A stretch of DNA of 50,053 bases from Waddlia sp964635295. Lineage in GTDB: Bacteria; Chlamydiota; Chlamydiia; Chlamydiales; Waddliaceae. Of the stretch, positions 14,706 through 23,244 are shown piece after piece. The stretch spans positions 1-50,053 of the forward strand of contig CAZWOB010000006.1 in the NCBI GenBank assembly GCA_964635295.1. The letters are read 5' to 3'. Under the pieces are notes generated by a model. That model made no database searches. It had not been told where the DNA came from and saw only the letters and a list, made by a program, of their open reading frames with translations. Position 1 is the stretch's first letter; every line of letters begins with the position of its first letter. Position numbers and translations under genes: made by a program.

Positions 14706-15467
14706 ATCGAGATTAGTTGAAACGACTGCTCCCCCCTGGTGAGGCTCTGTCCAAACAGGAGGGGGTAAGTTTAGTTTTTTCAGCAGACTTTCATACAATT
14801 CTTGTTTCGTTGGATGAGAGCTTTCCACGAGATTCCGCACGCCGCATACGCGGTTCTTAACGCAGTGCGCTATACCTTTGACAATTAGATCTAGAGGGCT
14901 GTTGTTTGTGGGAAAATCTTTTCCGGCAATTTTTTTTCCGGACATCCGTCTGGCCCGGTTAAGAATGTCTCTGCCTGGTCCGTAGATGCCGCCCAGGCGC
15001 AATATGCACACGTCCACATAGTCGTTGGAAATTTTAAGATAACAATTTTCAGTCTCAATAAGTACCCGGCCGTTTTCGCTGTCTGCTAGAAGCGGGCTGG
15101 ACACGTCAACTTCTTTCCCTTGATGGTCTCCGTAAACGGAGGTGCTGCTGGTGTATAAAAGATAGAGGGGGTGTTTACGTTCCTGCAGGGCTTGAGAAAC
15201 AGCCTGAGCTGTCTCCAAATAGGTTTCTGCATACTTTGCGCGGTCCTTAGGGGCGACGCAAATGATGGCGAAATCGGCATCATCAAGCAGTTCTGCGAGT
15301 TTTTCACGGTTGTTTATATTCACAACCTCGACATGAGAAGCGATCGTTTCCAACTCGGCAATTCGTTCTTTTCTGGTCGTCGTGGCGGTGAACGTGTCAT
15401 TCTCGTTCGGCCATTCTGCAATGCACGCGCTTCCGACATAGCCGGCTCCAATTACTAATCCCCTCAT
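14673..15467 (-). CDS. NAD-dependent epimerase/dehydratase-like protein (YeeZ type)
   Basis: A 264-residue extended-SDR relative. The N-terminal Rossmann motif is GLVIGAGYVGSACIAEW. YLLYTSSTSVYGDHQGK carries the Ser/Thr and Tyr of the active site, and LRLGGIYGPGRD is the typical substrate loop. The final Lys of the YxxxK pair is displaced, as in the atypical YeeZ-like group, so catalysis is uncertain. The start overlaps the stop of the MFS gene (TAATG at 15465-15469), so the two are translationally coupled. The substrate is unknown. Confidence 0.75.
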   Translation of the reverse strand: MRGLVIGAGYVGSACIAEWPNENDTFTATTTRKERIAELETIASHVEVVNINNREKLAELLDDADFAIICVAPKDRAKYAETYLETAQAVSQALQERKHPLYLLYTSSTSVYGDHQGKEVDVSSPLLADSENGRVLIETENCYLKISNDYVDVCILRLGGIYGPGRDILNRARRMSGKKIAGKDFPTNNSPLDLIVKGIAHCVKNRVCGVRNLVESSHPTKQELYESLLKKLNLPPPVWTEPHQGGAVVSTNLDLLPVSRAGRN

Positions 15468-16639
15468 TAATTCTCCATTGGTTGAGTGACAGATTTAGAT
15501 CTAATTCTTAATAGAGCTCCTGGAAGTACGACAGCGATGGAGGTGACGATGAATATGATATGCAAAGAGAACGAGGACTCGGAAATCCAAATGGCGCAAG
15601 CTGTCGTGGAAAGCGTCGTAAACAAGGAGCGGAATACTGAGGCCAGACTGATGATGGTCCCTTCTCTGTCAGACATTGCCGCTGTTGCCTGTCCGAGAGA
15701 AAATGGCAGGACAAGAGCTGAGATCATATTTTGAAATAGCATGAATACGAGCAAAGAGGAGAACGTCAGAACGGGGATGGCTATCAGCATGTAGACGGAA
15801 TAGATCGCCAGACAGCAGCTGAGAGCGAAAGCCAGGCGGCCCGTTGTTTTGTTATTCACCTTTGCGAGGACAAGGTTCCATCCAAGCCCAAAGATAATCG
15901 ATGAAAGTGAGGATAAGCACAAAACAAGGGAAAGGACGTGATTTGAGTATCCCATCGTTTGTTCGATCGCATGGGGAATTTGAGAAATGTAGGTCAGGTA
16001 TTGTACTGTTGCCGCTGTTCCCCAGAGCATATTCAGGACGATGACAGGAGAGGAGAGAACGACGAGGAAACTGTTGGAACCAGAAGGAGGAGATTCTGTC
16101 TTCTCATTGGGCGCCTTGATAAAAATCGGAAGAATGGCTATTTGCGCTGCCGCTGAAAGATAAAAAAGCTCGCGCCAGGTCATTTGCAGCTGAGTGACCA
16201 AAAAGGCTGCAATCAGTGGGCCGATTACCAGCCCCACATTAAAACTGATAAAACCCAGGTTATAGCCGATCGCCTTTCTGGAAGAAAACCGCGGGAACAC
16301 CAGTACCGCCAGAATGAACAGAGCCCCCATCCCGGCTCCATGCACCATGCGGGAAAAAATGAGCATTGGGTAGCTTTCCGCAGATCCGCAGAGGATCATG
16401 CCCAACGCGCCAATACCGCCCATCAGCCAGAACGCCCGGCGCAAACCCAGTTTCTCCTGAATTGGACCCAATCCCATTCTCATCAAGAGCATGCCAAGCG
16501 TGTAGCTTCCGATCATGTACTGCATGGAAGAGGCGGAGGTTTGAAATTCTTGCTGAAGACCGGAAAATGCGGGAAGGAAAAAATCCACGCCGAACGCGCA
16601 TAAGACTGTCTGGATGATTAATGCGATCAGCAACGTCAT
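15467..16639 (-). CDS. MFS transporter, Bcr/CflA-like drug exporter
   Basis: A 390-residue protein with about 12 membrane helices. The loop between helices 2 and 3, GPIQEKLGLRRAFWLMG, is the MFS motif A region. FSRMVHGAGMGALFILAVLVF is the helix 4 motif, and GLVIGPLIAAFL resembles the exporter motif C (G..xGPxxG). The N-terminus DFFLPAFSGLQQEFQTSASSMQ matches Bcr/CflA drug:H+ antiporters. The substrate is unknown. It is coupled to the downstream epimerase-like gene. Confidence 0.85.
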   Translation of the reverse strand: MTLLIALIIQTVLCAFGVDFFLPAFSGLQQEFQTSASSMQYMIGSYTLGMLLMRMGLGPIQEKLGLRRAFWLMGGIGALGMILCGSAESYPMLIFSRMVHGAGMGALFILAVLVFPRFSSRKAIGYNLGFISFNVGLVIGPLIAAFLVTQLQMTWRELFYLSAAAQIAILPIFIKAPNEKTESPPSGSNSFLVVLSSPVIVLNMLWGTAATVQYLTYISQIPHAIEQTMGYSNHVLSLVLCLSSLSSIIFGLGWNLVLAKVNNKTTGRLAFALSCCLAIYSVYMLIAIPVLTFSSLLVFMLFQNMISALVLPFSLGQATAAMSDREGTIISLASVFRSLFTTLSTTACAIWISESSFSLHIIFIVTSIAVVLPGALLRIRSKSVTQPMEN

Positions 16640-16660
16640 AGAGCCATATTATCTGGATGT

Positions 16661-17212
16661 CTATTTAAATGTACATGAAGTCAGATGGTCGTTCACGAGG
16701 CCGACCGCCTGCATATAGGCATAAATGATCGTTGACCCGACAAAGCTCATGCCTCGTTTCTTCAGGTCTTTGGAAATCGCATCGCTGATTGGAGTTGTGA
16801 CAGGAACTTCCTTCATCGATTTCCATCTGTTGATGATCGGTTGGCCGTCGACAAAACTCCAAAGATGCTGATCGAACGAGCCGAACTCTTTTTGAATTTC
16901 AAGAAAAACGCGCGCGTTTGTTCTTGCAGCGTATATTTTGAGCTTGTTGCGAATGATCCGTTGATCGCTTCTCAGCTGTTCAAGTTTTTCATCTGTCATA
17001 GTTGCGACCTTGGCAGGATCGAAATTGTGAAAGACTGCGCGGTATCCTTCTCTTCGCTTTAAGATGGTCTCCCAGCTTAAGCCCGCTTGCGCGCCTTCGA
17101 GGATCAGCATTTCGAAAAGATGCCTGTCATCGTGAACAGGAACTCCCCACTCGTTGTCGTGATACTCTGCGTAAAACTCTTTTCCCTGTCCGTCACCGAA
17201 ACATCTTTTCAT
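16661..17212 (-). CDS. tag: DNA-3-methyladenine glycosylase I
   Basis: A 183-residue Tag protein. The N-terminus MKRCFGDGQGKEFYAEYHDNEWG and the C-terminus provide the zinc ligands Cys4, His18, His176 and Cys180. LEGAQAGLSWETILKRREGYR is the substrate pocket segment and GMSFVGSTIIYAYMQAVGLVNDH the conserved end. The enzyme excises 3-methyladenine from DNA. It overlaps the upstream FAD oxidoreductase gene by 4 bases (ATGA), and ada lies next upstream, so alkylation repair genes are grouped here. Confidence 0.95.
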   Translation of the reverse strand: MKRCFGDGQGKEFYAEYHDNEWGVPVHDDRHLFEMLILEGAQAGLSWETILKRREGYRAVFHNFDPAKVATMTDEKLEQLRSDQRIIRNKLKIYAARTNARVFLEIQKEFGSFDQHLWSFVDGQPIINRWKSMKEVPVTTPISDAISKDLKKRGMSFVGSTIIYAYMQAVGLVNDHLTSCTFK

Positions 17213-18855
17213 GATCGAGCATCCATTTTTCTATGTTGGTAGGAAGGGTTGTACCTGCCAGGATTCAGGACTTGATGCGGGTCCAGCGCTTGTTTGATCT
17301 TCGCTTCAGCAGTCCAGAAAGGTGCATTTTTATCTAAGAGCTTCTGTTGCTGGTCCACATTCAGGCGATAGGGAATGAATCCCATTGAGAGTCCTGTTTC
17401 AGTTAACTCTCTTAAACAATTTTTTGCGTTTTGTACATCTTGCGCATCGTCTTTATTATACAGGATAGGAATTGTGCTGTCGCCTAATCCCTGTTTAAAA
17501 TTTGTAATGGTGATGAATGAATCGATGGAATGTTTCTCGCATATCGACCTGACCATCTCAACGTATTTGGAGACGTTTTTGGGTTCAGTGCGCACAAGTG
17601 GTGCATACCAGAGGACGCCACAGTTATCTTTTGCGGGATTGTAGGTTTTTTCTCGATGAATTTCATTTTTCCAGTATGCCAGTTCCAATGCCAAACGATC
17701 GGGACTTCCTTTCATGATTTTTTCTGCCCTCTTTATAGTCGTGAGAAATTCGGCAGGTCGTGATAAAGACGAAAAAGGGAAGAAGGAAAGAGCGCCCTTA
17801 ATAAACTTCATCCTTAAGTCATTTGTGAATAGGGTCCGGCATCGAATCGATTTTAGCATGCGTTTGATATCACGCTTGACAGCTTTGACCACTTCTTTCG
17901 AGTTGTAAATTGTACCCATTATCGTCCAGCGGGCCAATCCCTCTCTTTTTCTGATTTCTTCTTCCTGTGTTTCTGTTAGCGTTGCTTGAGGCTTCCCAAG
18001 ATTTGGGTTAACCGCCTTCATGGATATCGTTCGATGGAGATCCATCAGATTGATCGATCCGACGATCCCTTCATGTTTTTTCAGTATTTCGTAAATTAAG
18101 TGAGTTGCTTTTTCAAGTTGTTCATTTTCAGGGAGTAGGATGAAAAAACTCTCGACACATTCTGGAATATGTTTTAACTGCAGGGACATTTCAGTAACGA
18201 TGCCATATCCGGACTGAGAGAAGATCCCATCAAGATAAGGTCCAATTCCCCATTTGAACGCTCGATGAATGTATCTGGACTCTGTAAGGTCCAGGTCATG
18301 CAATGCGCTCCTGTAGATCGACCCGTCAGCAAGGTAACCCTTTATCGAATTAACGGCCATGAAGTGATCCGTGTAGGGAGTAATCCCGTATCCGCGTTCG
18401 AGAGCATTTCCAATAATGCTGCATGTCGGTCCGGCGCCAGTCGTTGGAACAAGAAAAGAATAATGATTTTCGCTTAGGAATTGATAGAGCTTTTCCTGAG
18501 TCACTCCCGGTTGGATTGTGATGACTCCTGTAGTGTTGTCAAAGAAGAGGATTTTGTCCAATTCTGATAAGTCGACTAGAAGCGTGTTCTTATGATCAGC
18601 GGATGGGAGCGAGCTCCCATATCCCCAATTATTGCCCGAGCTAATGGCATGGACGATAAATGCGTCATCCGTTTCGGAAAGTTGCTCTGCGAGTTTTAAA
18701 ATTTTAGGAATCGTATCTTCATTTCGTAGGATGACAGCAGCGCTTATGGTGCGTTCAATACTTTCGCAGTTCTCTAGATAGTTTCCCAGTCCGTCTTCTG
18801 AAACGAGTGTATCGGATTTTGCTAAAAGGGGCTGTAGAGCTCGGACAAACGTCAA
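17209..18855 (-). CDS. FAD-binding oxidoreductase, vanillyl-alcohol oxidase / p-cresol methylhydroxylase type
   Basis: A 548-residue flavoprotein. The PP-loop FAD domain shows VHAISSGNNWGYGSSLP, LLVDLSELDKILFFDNTTGVITIQPGVTQEKL and GNALERGYGITPYTDHF. The C-terminal cap ends with ALDPHQVLNPGRY. This order matches the FAD_binding_4 plus 4-cresol dehydrogenase cap. The covalent-FAD residue and substrate cannot be assigned. No signal peptide. It is placed between ada and tag on the same strand, overlapping tag by 4 bases; such an enzyme is not a known part of alkylation repair. Upstream (18856-18912) is almost pure A+T. Confidence 0.8.
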   Translation of the reverse strand: MTFVRALQPLLAKSDTLVSEDGLGNYLENCESIERTISAAVILRNEDTIPKILKLAEQLSETDDAFIVHAISSGNNWGYGSSLPSADHKNTLLVDLSELDKILFFDNTTGVITIQPGVTQEKLYQFLSENHYSFLVPTTGAGPTCSIIGNALERGYGITPYTDHFMAVNSIKGYLADGSIYRSALHDLDLTESRYIHRAFKWGIGPYLDGIFSQSGYGIVTEMSLQLKHIPECVESFFILLPENEQLEKATHLIYEILKKHEGIVGSINLMDLHRTISMKAVNPNLGKPQATLTETQEEEIRKREGLARWTIMGTIYNSKEVVKAVKRDIKRMLKSIRCRTLFTNDLRMKFIKGALSFFPFSSLSRPAEFLTTIKRAEKIMKGSPDRLALELAYWKNEIHREKTYNPAKDNCGVLWYAPLVRTEPKNVSKYVEMVRSICEKHSIDSFITITNFKQGLGDSTIPILYNKDDAQDVQNAKNCLRELTETGLSMGFIPYRLNVDQQQKLLDKNAPFWTAEAKIKQALDPHQVLNPGRYNPSYQHRKMDARS

Positions 18856-18912
18856 TGGATCACCTGTCTGATGGAATAATTAAATTATTATATTATATAT
18901 ATAAATTAAAAT

Positions 18913-19956
18913 TTATTGTCGTCCTTCATGGTCGAGCATCCATTGTTTGCGATGCAAGCCTCCGCCATATCCCCCAAGTTCTCCGCTGGAATTGATCACG
19001 CGGTGGCAGGGGATGATGATCGCCAGCTGGTTTGATCCGTTTGCTTGTGCGACAGCCCGGGATCCGGTCGGCTTGCCAACGGCCTTGGCAATATCCAAAT
19101 AGGATCGGGTCTCTCCTGAAGGAATGCGGCAAAGCTCTTCCCATACACGTTTTTGAAAAGGAGTCCCCATCATCTGGATAGGCGTGTTAAACGTCCAACG
19201 TTTTTTCTCGAAGTAGAGAGAGAGCTCTTTTTTGATGGATCGTATAGGCTCTGTTTCACCAGGAAGGATTTTTCCGTTCGTACGCTTCCTTAAGCGTTCA
19301 ATTTCCTTTTCCAGCCCTCTGCGATCGACAAATTCCAGCAGGTAGAGCGCTTGCATGTCTGCAATCGCCAGCATGGGACCTAAGGGAGAGTCTATCCATG
19401 CAGAGTGGAAGACTTTGACCTCTTTTGATTTTGAGGGAGGCGCTCCCATGATCTGAGAAAAAGCATCCCTGAATCCTGAATCTGATTCATACCCAGTTGC
19501 TAATTGAGCATCGATCACCGGCTCACCTTTTCGGATCATTTTCATTGCTAAGCCCATTCTTCTCGCACGTGCGTATTGGACAAAGGTCATTCCGAATCGC
19601 TTTTGAAATTGGCGTCTGGCAGTTGAAGCATCGATATTTAACGATTCCAGATCACCGTTCGTCCATCTCTTTTCGGGTTCCTTCTCCACTGCTTCGACGA
19701 GTTCTTGAATAAGGGGAGTGGCAACATTGGGATGGGACAATGGCCTGCATCGTTTGCATGGCCGATACGATGCGTGTAGCGCTTCGCTTGCCGATTGGAA
19801 GAATTCGCAGTGCTCAAACTTGGGCTTTCTGGCCGAACAAGTCGGACGGCAAAAAATGCCGGTTGTGGTGATGCCGACAAAAAACACTCCCTCAAAATTA
19901 CTGTCCCTATCTATAAGTGCCTTGTAGTAAGTTTTTTGTAATTCATCTTTGATCAT
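18913..19956 (-). CDS. ada: Ada: methylphosphotriester sensor, AraC regulator and O6-alkylguanine methyltransferase
   Basis: A 347-residue full-length Ada. The N-terminal zinc domain has Cys36, Cys40, Cys67 and Cys70 (GIFCRPTC..., YRPCKRC); the first Cys accepts methyl groups from phosphotriesters. Residues about 85-172 are the AraC-type helix-turn-helix. The C-terminal domain has IIIPCHRVINS with acceptor Cys317, preceded by TPFQKRVWEELCRIPSGETRSY. Methylated Ada activates its own and neighbouring repair genes, so ada upstream of the FAD gene and tag may form an adaptive response cluster. AGAAGG ribosome site before the ATG. Confidence 0.95.
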   Translation of the reverse strand: MIKDELQKTYYKALIDRDSNFEGVFFVGITTTGIFCRPTCSARKPKFEHCEFFQSASEALHASYRPCKRCRPLSHPNVATPLIQELVEAVEKEPEKRWTNGDLESLNIDASTARRQFQKRFGMTFVQYARARRMGLAMKMIRKGEPVIDAQLATGYESDSGFRDAFSQIMGAPPSKSKEVKVFHSAWIDSPLGPMLAIADMQALYLLEFVDRRGLEKEIERLRKRTNGKILPGETEPIRSIKKELSLYFEKKRWTFNTPIQMMGTPFQKRVWEELCRIPSGETRSYLDIAKAVGKPTGSRAVAQANGSNQLAIIIPCHRVINSSGELGGYGGGLHRKQWMLDHEGRQ

Positions 19957-20067
19957 CTTGACCTTCTTATTTGCCTTATATTATGCCATTGGCCGGATTT
20001 TCCTACCCCCGAAATTGAGGCATTGAATTTTAATTCTTTTAAAAAATTTATGTTAATATATATAACC

Positions 20068-20096
20068 TTGATTTTTTCAAAAAAATGTTATATTAT
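20068..20096 (+). promoter_or_regulatory. Promoter of the 579-aa gene
   Basis: TTGATT (20068-20073), a 17-base spacer and TATTAT (20091-20096). A strong AGGAGG ribosome site follows before the ATG at 20123. Confidence 0.6.
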
Positions 20097-20122
20097 AAAC
20101 ATAACGTGGTAGGAGGAATCAT

Positions 20123-21862
20123 ATGTCAACAGATTTGAGTAAGTTATCTTTAGATACAAAACATTTTGACTCATTGATGCAGATACAAGTGAATGATCGG
20201 GCGACGGTATCAGATGTTGCCAAAGTGATGTCAAAGAGAACTCTTTTAGGAAGGCTTTGGGCCCAGCTGAAGATGTATGTGTTTTCCGGAAAGGGATGGG
20301 TGAGCCCGGATCTTTTGAAGGGTCTGGATGTAAGGGAACTAATGCGCGTCCATGAAGAGTGCGAGGGCTCGATCATCAGGCCATTCAGTCCCGAAGTTGT
20401 TGCAGATCCGAAAATATTTACCGATGTTCCTCTTGATGAAGAATCAGTTGTCAGCGTTAGCACTGTATCTGATGGCGAATCTTCAGACGGTGTTGAAACG
20501 TTTGACCCGGAAGTGTTGAAAAAAATCGCTTTAATTAAACTGATTGATCAAGCTGTTGAGCAGGTTTTTGCAGATCGAGATGAAAAGGCAAGACAACAGT
20601 TGGCGTTTTTAAATGATTATTCTTTAGTCGACATTGAAGAGAATCCAAAACTGGGCTCCTTTTATCAAATTTTTGCCCGTGAAAACGAGGATTCTAATAC
20701 TCTTGTAAATTTTATTGATTTCCTTGCCGAAAAAATAACAAATGAAGAATTTACACCCCTTGGATGGGTGGATTTCAATATTGGGATCAATCAGCTGAAG
20801 GGAGACCGGCAGGCAGTTGAAGAATGGCAGGACCGTTTGCAAAGCGCTTTGGATCTTGCCGATTCAGAATGGCGTGGTGAGAATAATGCGAAAACACTGT
20901 TTGGACGGTTTCCAGCGATAGAAGAAAGATATGATGCTTTTGTCGATCACTATTGCGAGGAGGTCGATCGTAAAGCTGGCCTAGAGTGTCAAGAGGACTA
21001 TTCTGATGAGTTGGGGCGATTACAGGATGAATTAAAAGCAGCAGAAGGAAAATATACCGAAGCTTTTGATTTGCTGCATGAGTTGGAGTCTCATCAAACG
21101 GATTATCCAGAAAAACAGTATGAGCTTCTTAGAGAAAAATGTGGTATAGATGTCACTCAGGCTCAGCTAAAAATGGAAGAGGCGAAACAAAAACTCATTG
21201 CACGACGAGAGGAAATCGACCAATTGCCAAAAACGCTTGCCCAACATCCAGAAAGCATCCGCCAAAAAATGAGAGATGAAAAGTATCCTTTTTACGATGA
21301 ATTCATCGACGACATGATCATGCGAAGAACGGAAGGCGCTTTGGATGATATTGAATCAGATTTGATAGATAATAATGGGCAGACAGTAGATTTTATTAAT
21401 GCCTTGCTGGCTAACAAGTCTCATTTAGAGGCTTTTGCACAACTACGTGTAGGTGTTGAGGACGAAAAGATTGCGCATATGGTCCAATTGATCAACACCC
21501 CGATGTTTCGTAAGGAAGCTAGAGAACTTCTTCTTAAAATGACTGAGGGGAGTCACGCTCAATTTAGTAATTCCTTTGACAAATTAACCCTTAAATATTT
21601 TGAGTTGGAAGGTGAATTCAATAGGGAGGGGGCGGAAGGTGAATTCAATAGGGAGGGGGCGGAAGGTGTATATCGGGGGAAGCCTGTCGTTGATGATCAA
21701 AGGTTGTTTACCGCAATGCTGATTGCCTCCGGGTTGGATGAAAAAGAGTCGCAAAAACTTCATGCTCATTTGCTTCATCAGAAAGGAATATATCCAGATG
21801 ATCTGTACGTAAAAGCATTTCTTTCAGCCATGGAATGGGTGAGATCACCAGAGATGAGCTAG
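20123..21862 (+). CDS. Hypothetical acidic coiled-coil protein, effector candidate
   Basis: 579 residues, not recognised. No signal peptide and no membrane helix. The N-terminal 100 residues contain a possible short amphipathic region (LLGRLWAQLKMYVFSGKGW), then a Ser/Val/Glu-rich linker (VVSVSTVSDGESSDGVE). About residues 290-370 are heptad-like (LGRLQDELKAAEGKYTEAFDLLHELE), a probable coiled coil. Near residue 497 a 9-residue unit GEFNREGAE occurs twice. The C-terminal 60 residues recur, with a stop codon, as a pseudogene fragment at 34094. The promoter resembles that of the RhoGAP-like gene. A secreted effector is a guess from these traits. Confidence 0.7.
   Translation: MSTDLSKLSLDTKHFDSLMQIQVNDRATVSDVAKVMSKRTLLGRLWAQLKMYVFSGKGWVSPDLLKGLDVRELMRVHEECEGSIIRPFSPEVVADPKIFTDVPLDEESVVSVSTVSDGESSDGVETFDPEVLKKIALIKLIDQAVEQVFADRDEKARQQLAFLNDYSLVDIEENPKLGSFYQIFARENEDSNTLVNFIDFLAEKITNEEFTPLGWVDFNIGINQLKGDRQAVEEWQDRLQSALDLADSEWRGENNAKTLFGRFPAIEERYDAFVDHYCEEVDRKAGLECQEDYSDELGRLQDELKAAEGKYTEAFDLLHELESHQTDYPEKQYELLREKCGIDVTQAQLKMEEAKQKLIARREEIDQLPKTLAQHPESIRQKMRDEKYPFYDEFIDDMIMRRTEGALDDIESDLIDNNGQTVDFINALLANKSHLEAFAQLRVGVEDEKIAHMVQLINTPMFRKEARELLLKMTEGSHAQFSNSFDKLTLKYFELEGEFNREGAEGEFNREGAEGVYRGKPVVDDQRLFTAMLIASGLDEKESQKLHAHLLHQKGIYPDDLYVKAFLSAMEWVRSPEMS
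21607..21660 (+). repeat. 27-bp tandem duplication inside the 579-aa gene
   Basis: Two exact, in-frame 27-base copies (21607-21633, 21634-21660), beginning GGAAGGTGAATTCAATAGGG, add nine residues without breaking the frame. Confidence 0.95.
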
Positions 21863-22365
21863 TCGAGGCTTAATCTGACACCAGGGCCTATCATTTTATG
21901 GTCTGCAATTTGGTAGCCGAACTTTTGGTAGAGTTTAATAGCTGATCCGTTAGCAGAGGAAACATTCAATGACCTCCCTCTCACTTCTTGAATTTTAAAC
22001 CAATCTTCAACCATTTCCATCAATAACTTGCCAATACCTCTTCCTTTGAAGTTAGGGTTGATCGCTATCCAAAAAATATAGCCTGTTTTGCAATTAAACC
22101 AATCATCATCTTTTACAACTCCCCAAACAACGCCGACAGGTTGACCATCATCTCTGGCAATCCTAACAAGATGACTTGGATCATGAGAAGCATCGAGAAG
22201 CATGTTCCATTGTTTCTCAGCAAGACCTGATCTAAGTTTTGGTTCGGTCCCGTAAATGTTTTTCCAATTTCTTAAGTGATCATTAAGAAAAAGTTCAAAC
22301 CAGGAAACGATGGCATTTTTGTCGGTTTCCTCAATGTCTGTAACTTTTAAGTTCATAATAGCCAT
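21859..22365 (-). CDS. GNAT family N-acetyltransferase
   Basis: A 168-residue GNAT. Motif A is IAINPNFKGRGIGKLLMEMVEDWF, with KGRGIG as the acetyl-CoA pyrophosphate loop. Motif B follows as LNVSSANGSAIKLYQKFGYQI. The substrate is not evident; the aromatic-rich N-terminus (FELFLNDHLRNWKNIYG) may form the acceptor site. It overlaps the end of the 579-aa gene by 4 bases, convergent. ATG at 22365 or the fourth codon are both possible starts. Confidence 0.85.
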   Translation of the reverse strand: MAIMNLKVTDIEETDKNAIVSWFELFLNDHLRNWKNIYGTEPKLRSGLAEKQWNMLLDASHDPSHLVRIARDDGQPVGVVWGVVKDDDWFNCKTGYIFWIAINPNFKGRGIGKLLMEMVEDWFKIQEVRGRSLNVSSANGSAIKLYQKFGYQIADHKMIGPGVRLSLD

Positions 22366-22402
22366 TCACAAAGAGCCTTCTATTTGGATAGCTTCATTTA
22401 TC

Positions 22403-23161
22403 CTAAATTCTATCATCGTCGGAATGGAGTGGAGAAGAAAAGTCATCATCTGAAGCACTTTCTAGAGAATCTGCCTCTGATGAAAATCCACTTCTCTGAG
22501 TAATAGTTAACTGCAAATCTCTAATCTGCTTGCTGTGACGTTTCTCTATTTCCAAAAATTGTCTATGATATTGTTCATGAAGTCTCGCATTTTCTCTTTT
22601 AAGTTGTTCCACTTCTGATGAGAGAGCTTCAATTCTTCCTTTATTATCATCTGACGGTTTGTTTTCTATCAAATCAACTCTTTCGGTAAGCGTTTTAACT
22701 TTTTGTGCTGTTGAAGCCACTTGCGCGTTGGTTCCAGCCAGCTGTTCGGTTACCTTTCTTGCTTCATTACTGCGATCTTCGGTTTCCGCAGACAATTTAG
22801 ATTCAAGCGTTGTGACCCGTTTGAACAGATCGGCAATCATGGATTTTATTTTAGAAAAGATTGCATCCGCCAACCTCATCGCTGGCATAAGGAGAAAAGC
22901 TGGATGGCTAATTGCTCTAAATTTTCCGTGAAGAGGTGTGCCGGGCATGTTTAGCTTTACATATTCTGCGGGTCCTCTGGAGGAGGTTGGTACTCCATTT
23001 AGAGAATGATGAAACAATTTTTGCAAACCATGTTCAGAACATTCATCTAGAGTTACTTGAGCAAGACTCGCCTCCTCTTCCGTACGTTGCCTTGCCTGCT
23101 CCCATGCTTCATCTGAATTTACTGGTTTGAATCCACCCAGATTGTAGTACATAAAATTCAT
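22403..23161 (-). CDS. Hypothetical coiled-coil protein
   Basis: 252 residues, not recognised. Residues about 105-125 hold a short hydrophobic stretch (LMPAMRLADAIFSKIKSMIADLF). Residues about 115-230 are a long heptad pattern (LESKLSAETEDRSNEARKVTEQL, IEALSSEVEQLKRENARLHEQY), a coiled coil. The tail is Ser/Asp-rich (SASDDDFSSPLHSDDD). A GAGGT ribosome site precedes the ATG. It is divergent from the giant FHA-like gene with only 83 bases between, so the two may share control. Possible inclusion or effector protein, by context only. Confidence 0.65.
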   Translation of the reverse strand: MNFMYYNLGGFKPVNSDEAWEQARQRTEEEASLAQVTLDECSEHGLQKLFHHSLNGVPTSSRGPAEYVKLNMPGTPLHGKFRAISHPAFLLMPAMRLADAIFSKIKSMIADLFKRVTTLESKLSAETEDRSNEARKVTEQLAGTNAQVASTAQKVKTLTERVDLIENKPSDDNKGRIEALSSEVEQLKRENARLHEQYHRQFLEIEKRHSKQIRDLQLTITQRSGFSSEADSLESASDDDFSSPLHSDDDRI

Positions 23162-23224
23162 TATAACCTCTATGAATTTAAATTTCCCTTTTTTTAATAA
23201 ATGATGATATCATCTTAAAGTTAT

Positions 23225-23230
23225 TATAAT
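23225..23230 (+). promoter_or_regulatory. Possible -10 box of the giant gene
   Basis: A perfect TATAAT 15 bases before the ATG at 23245, without a clear -35 box. The message would have a leader of under 10 bases, and no ribosome site is seen before the ATG. Confidence 0.3.
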
Positions 23231-23244
23231 CAATAGTTTGAAAA

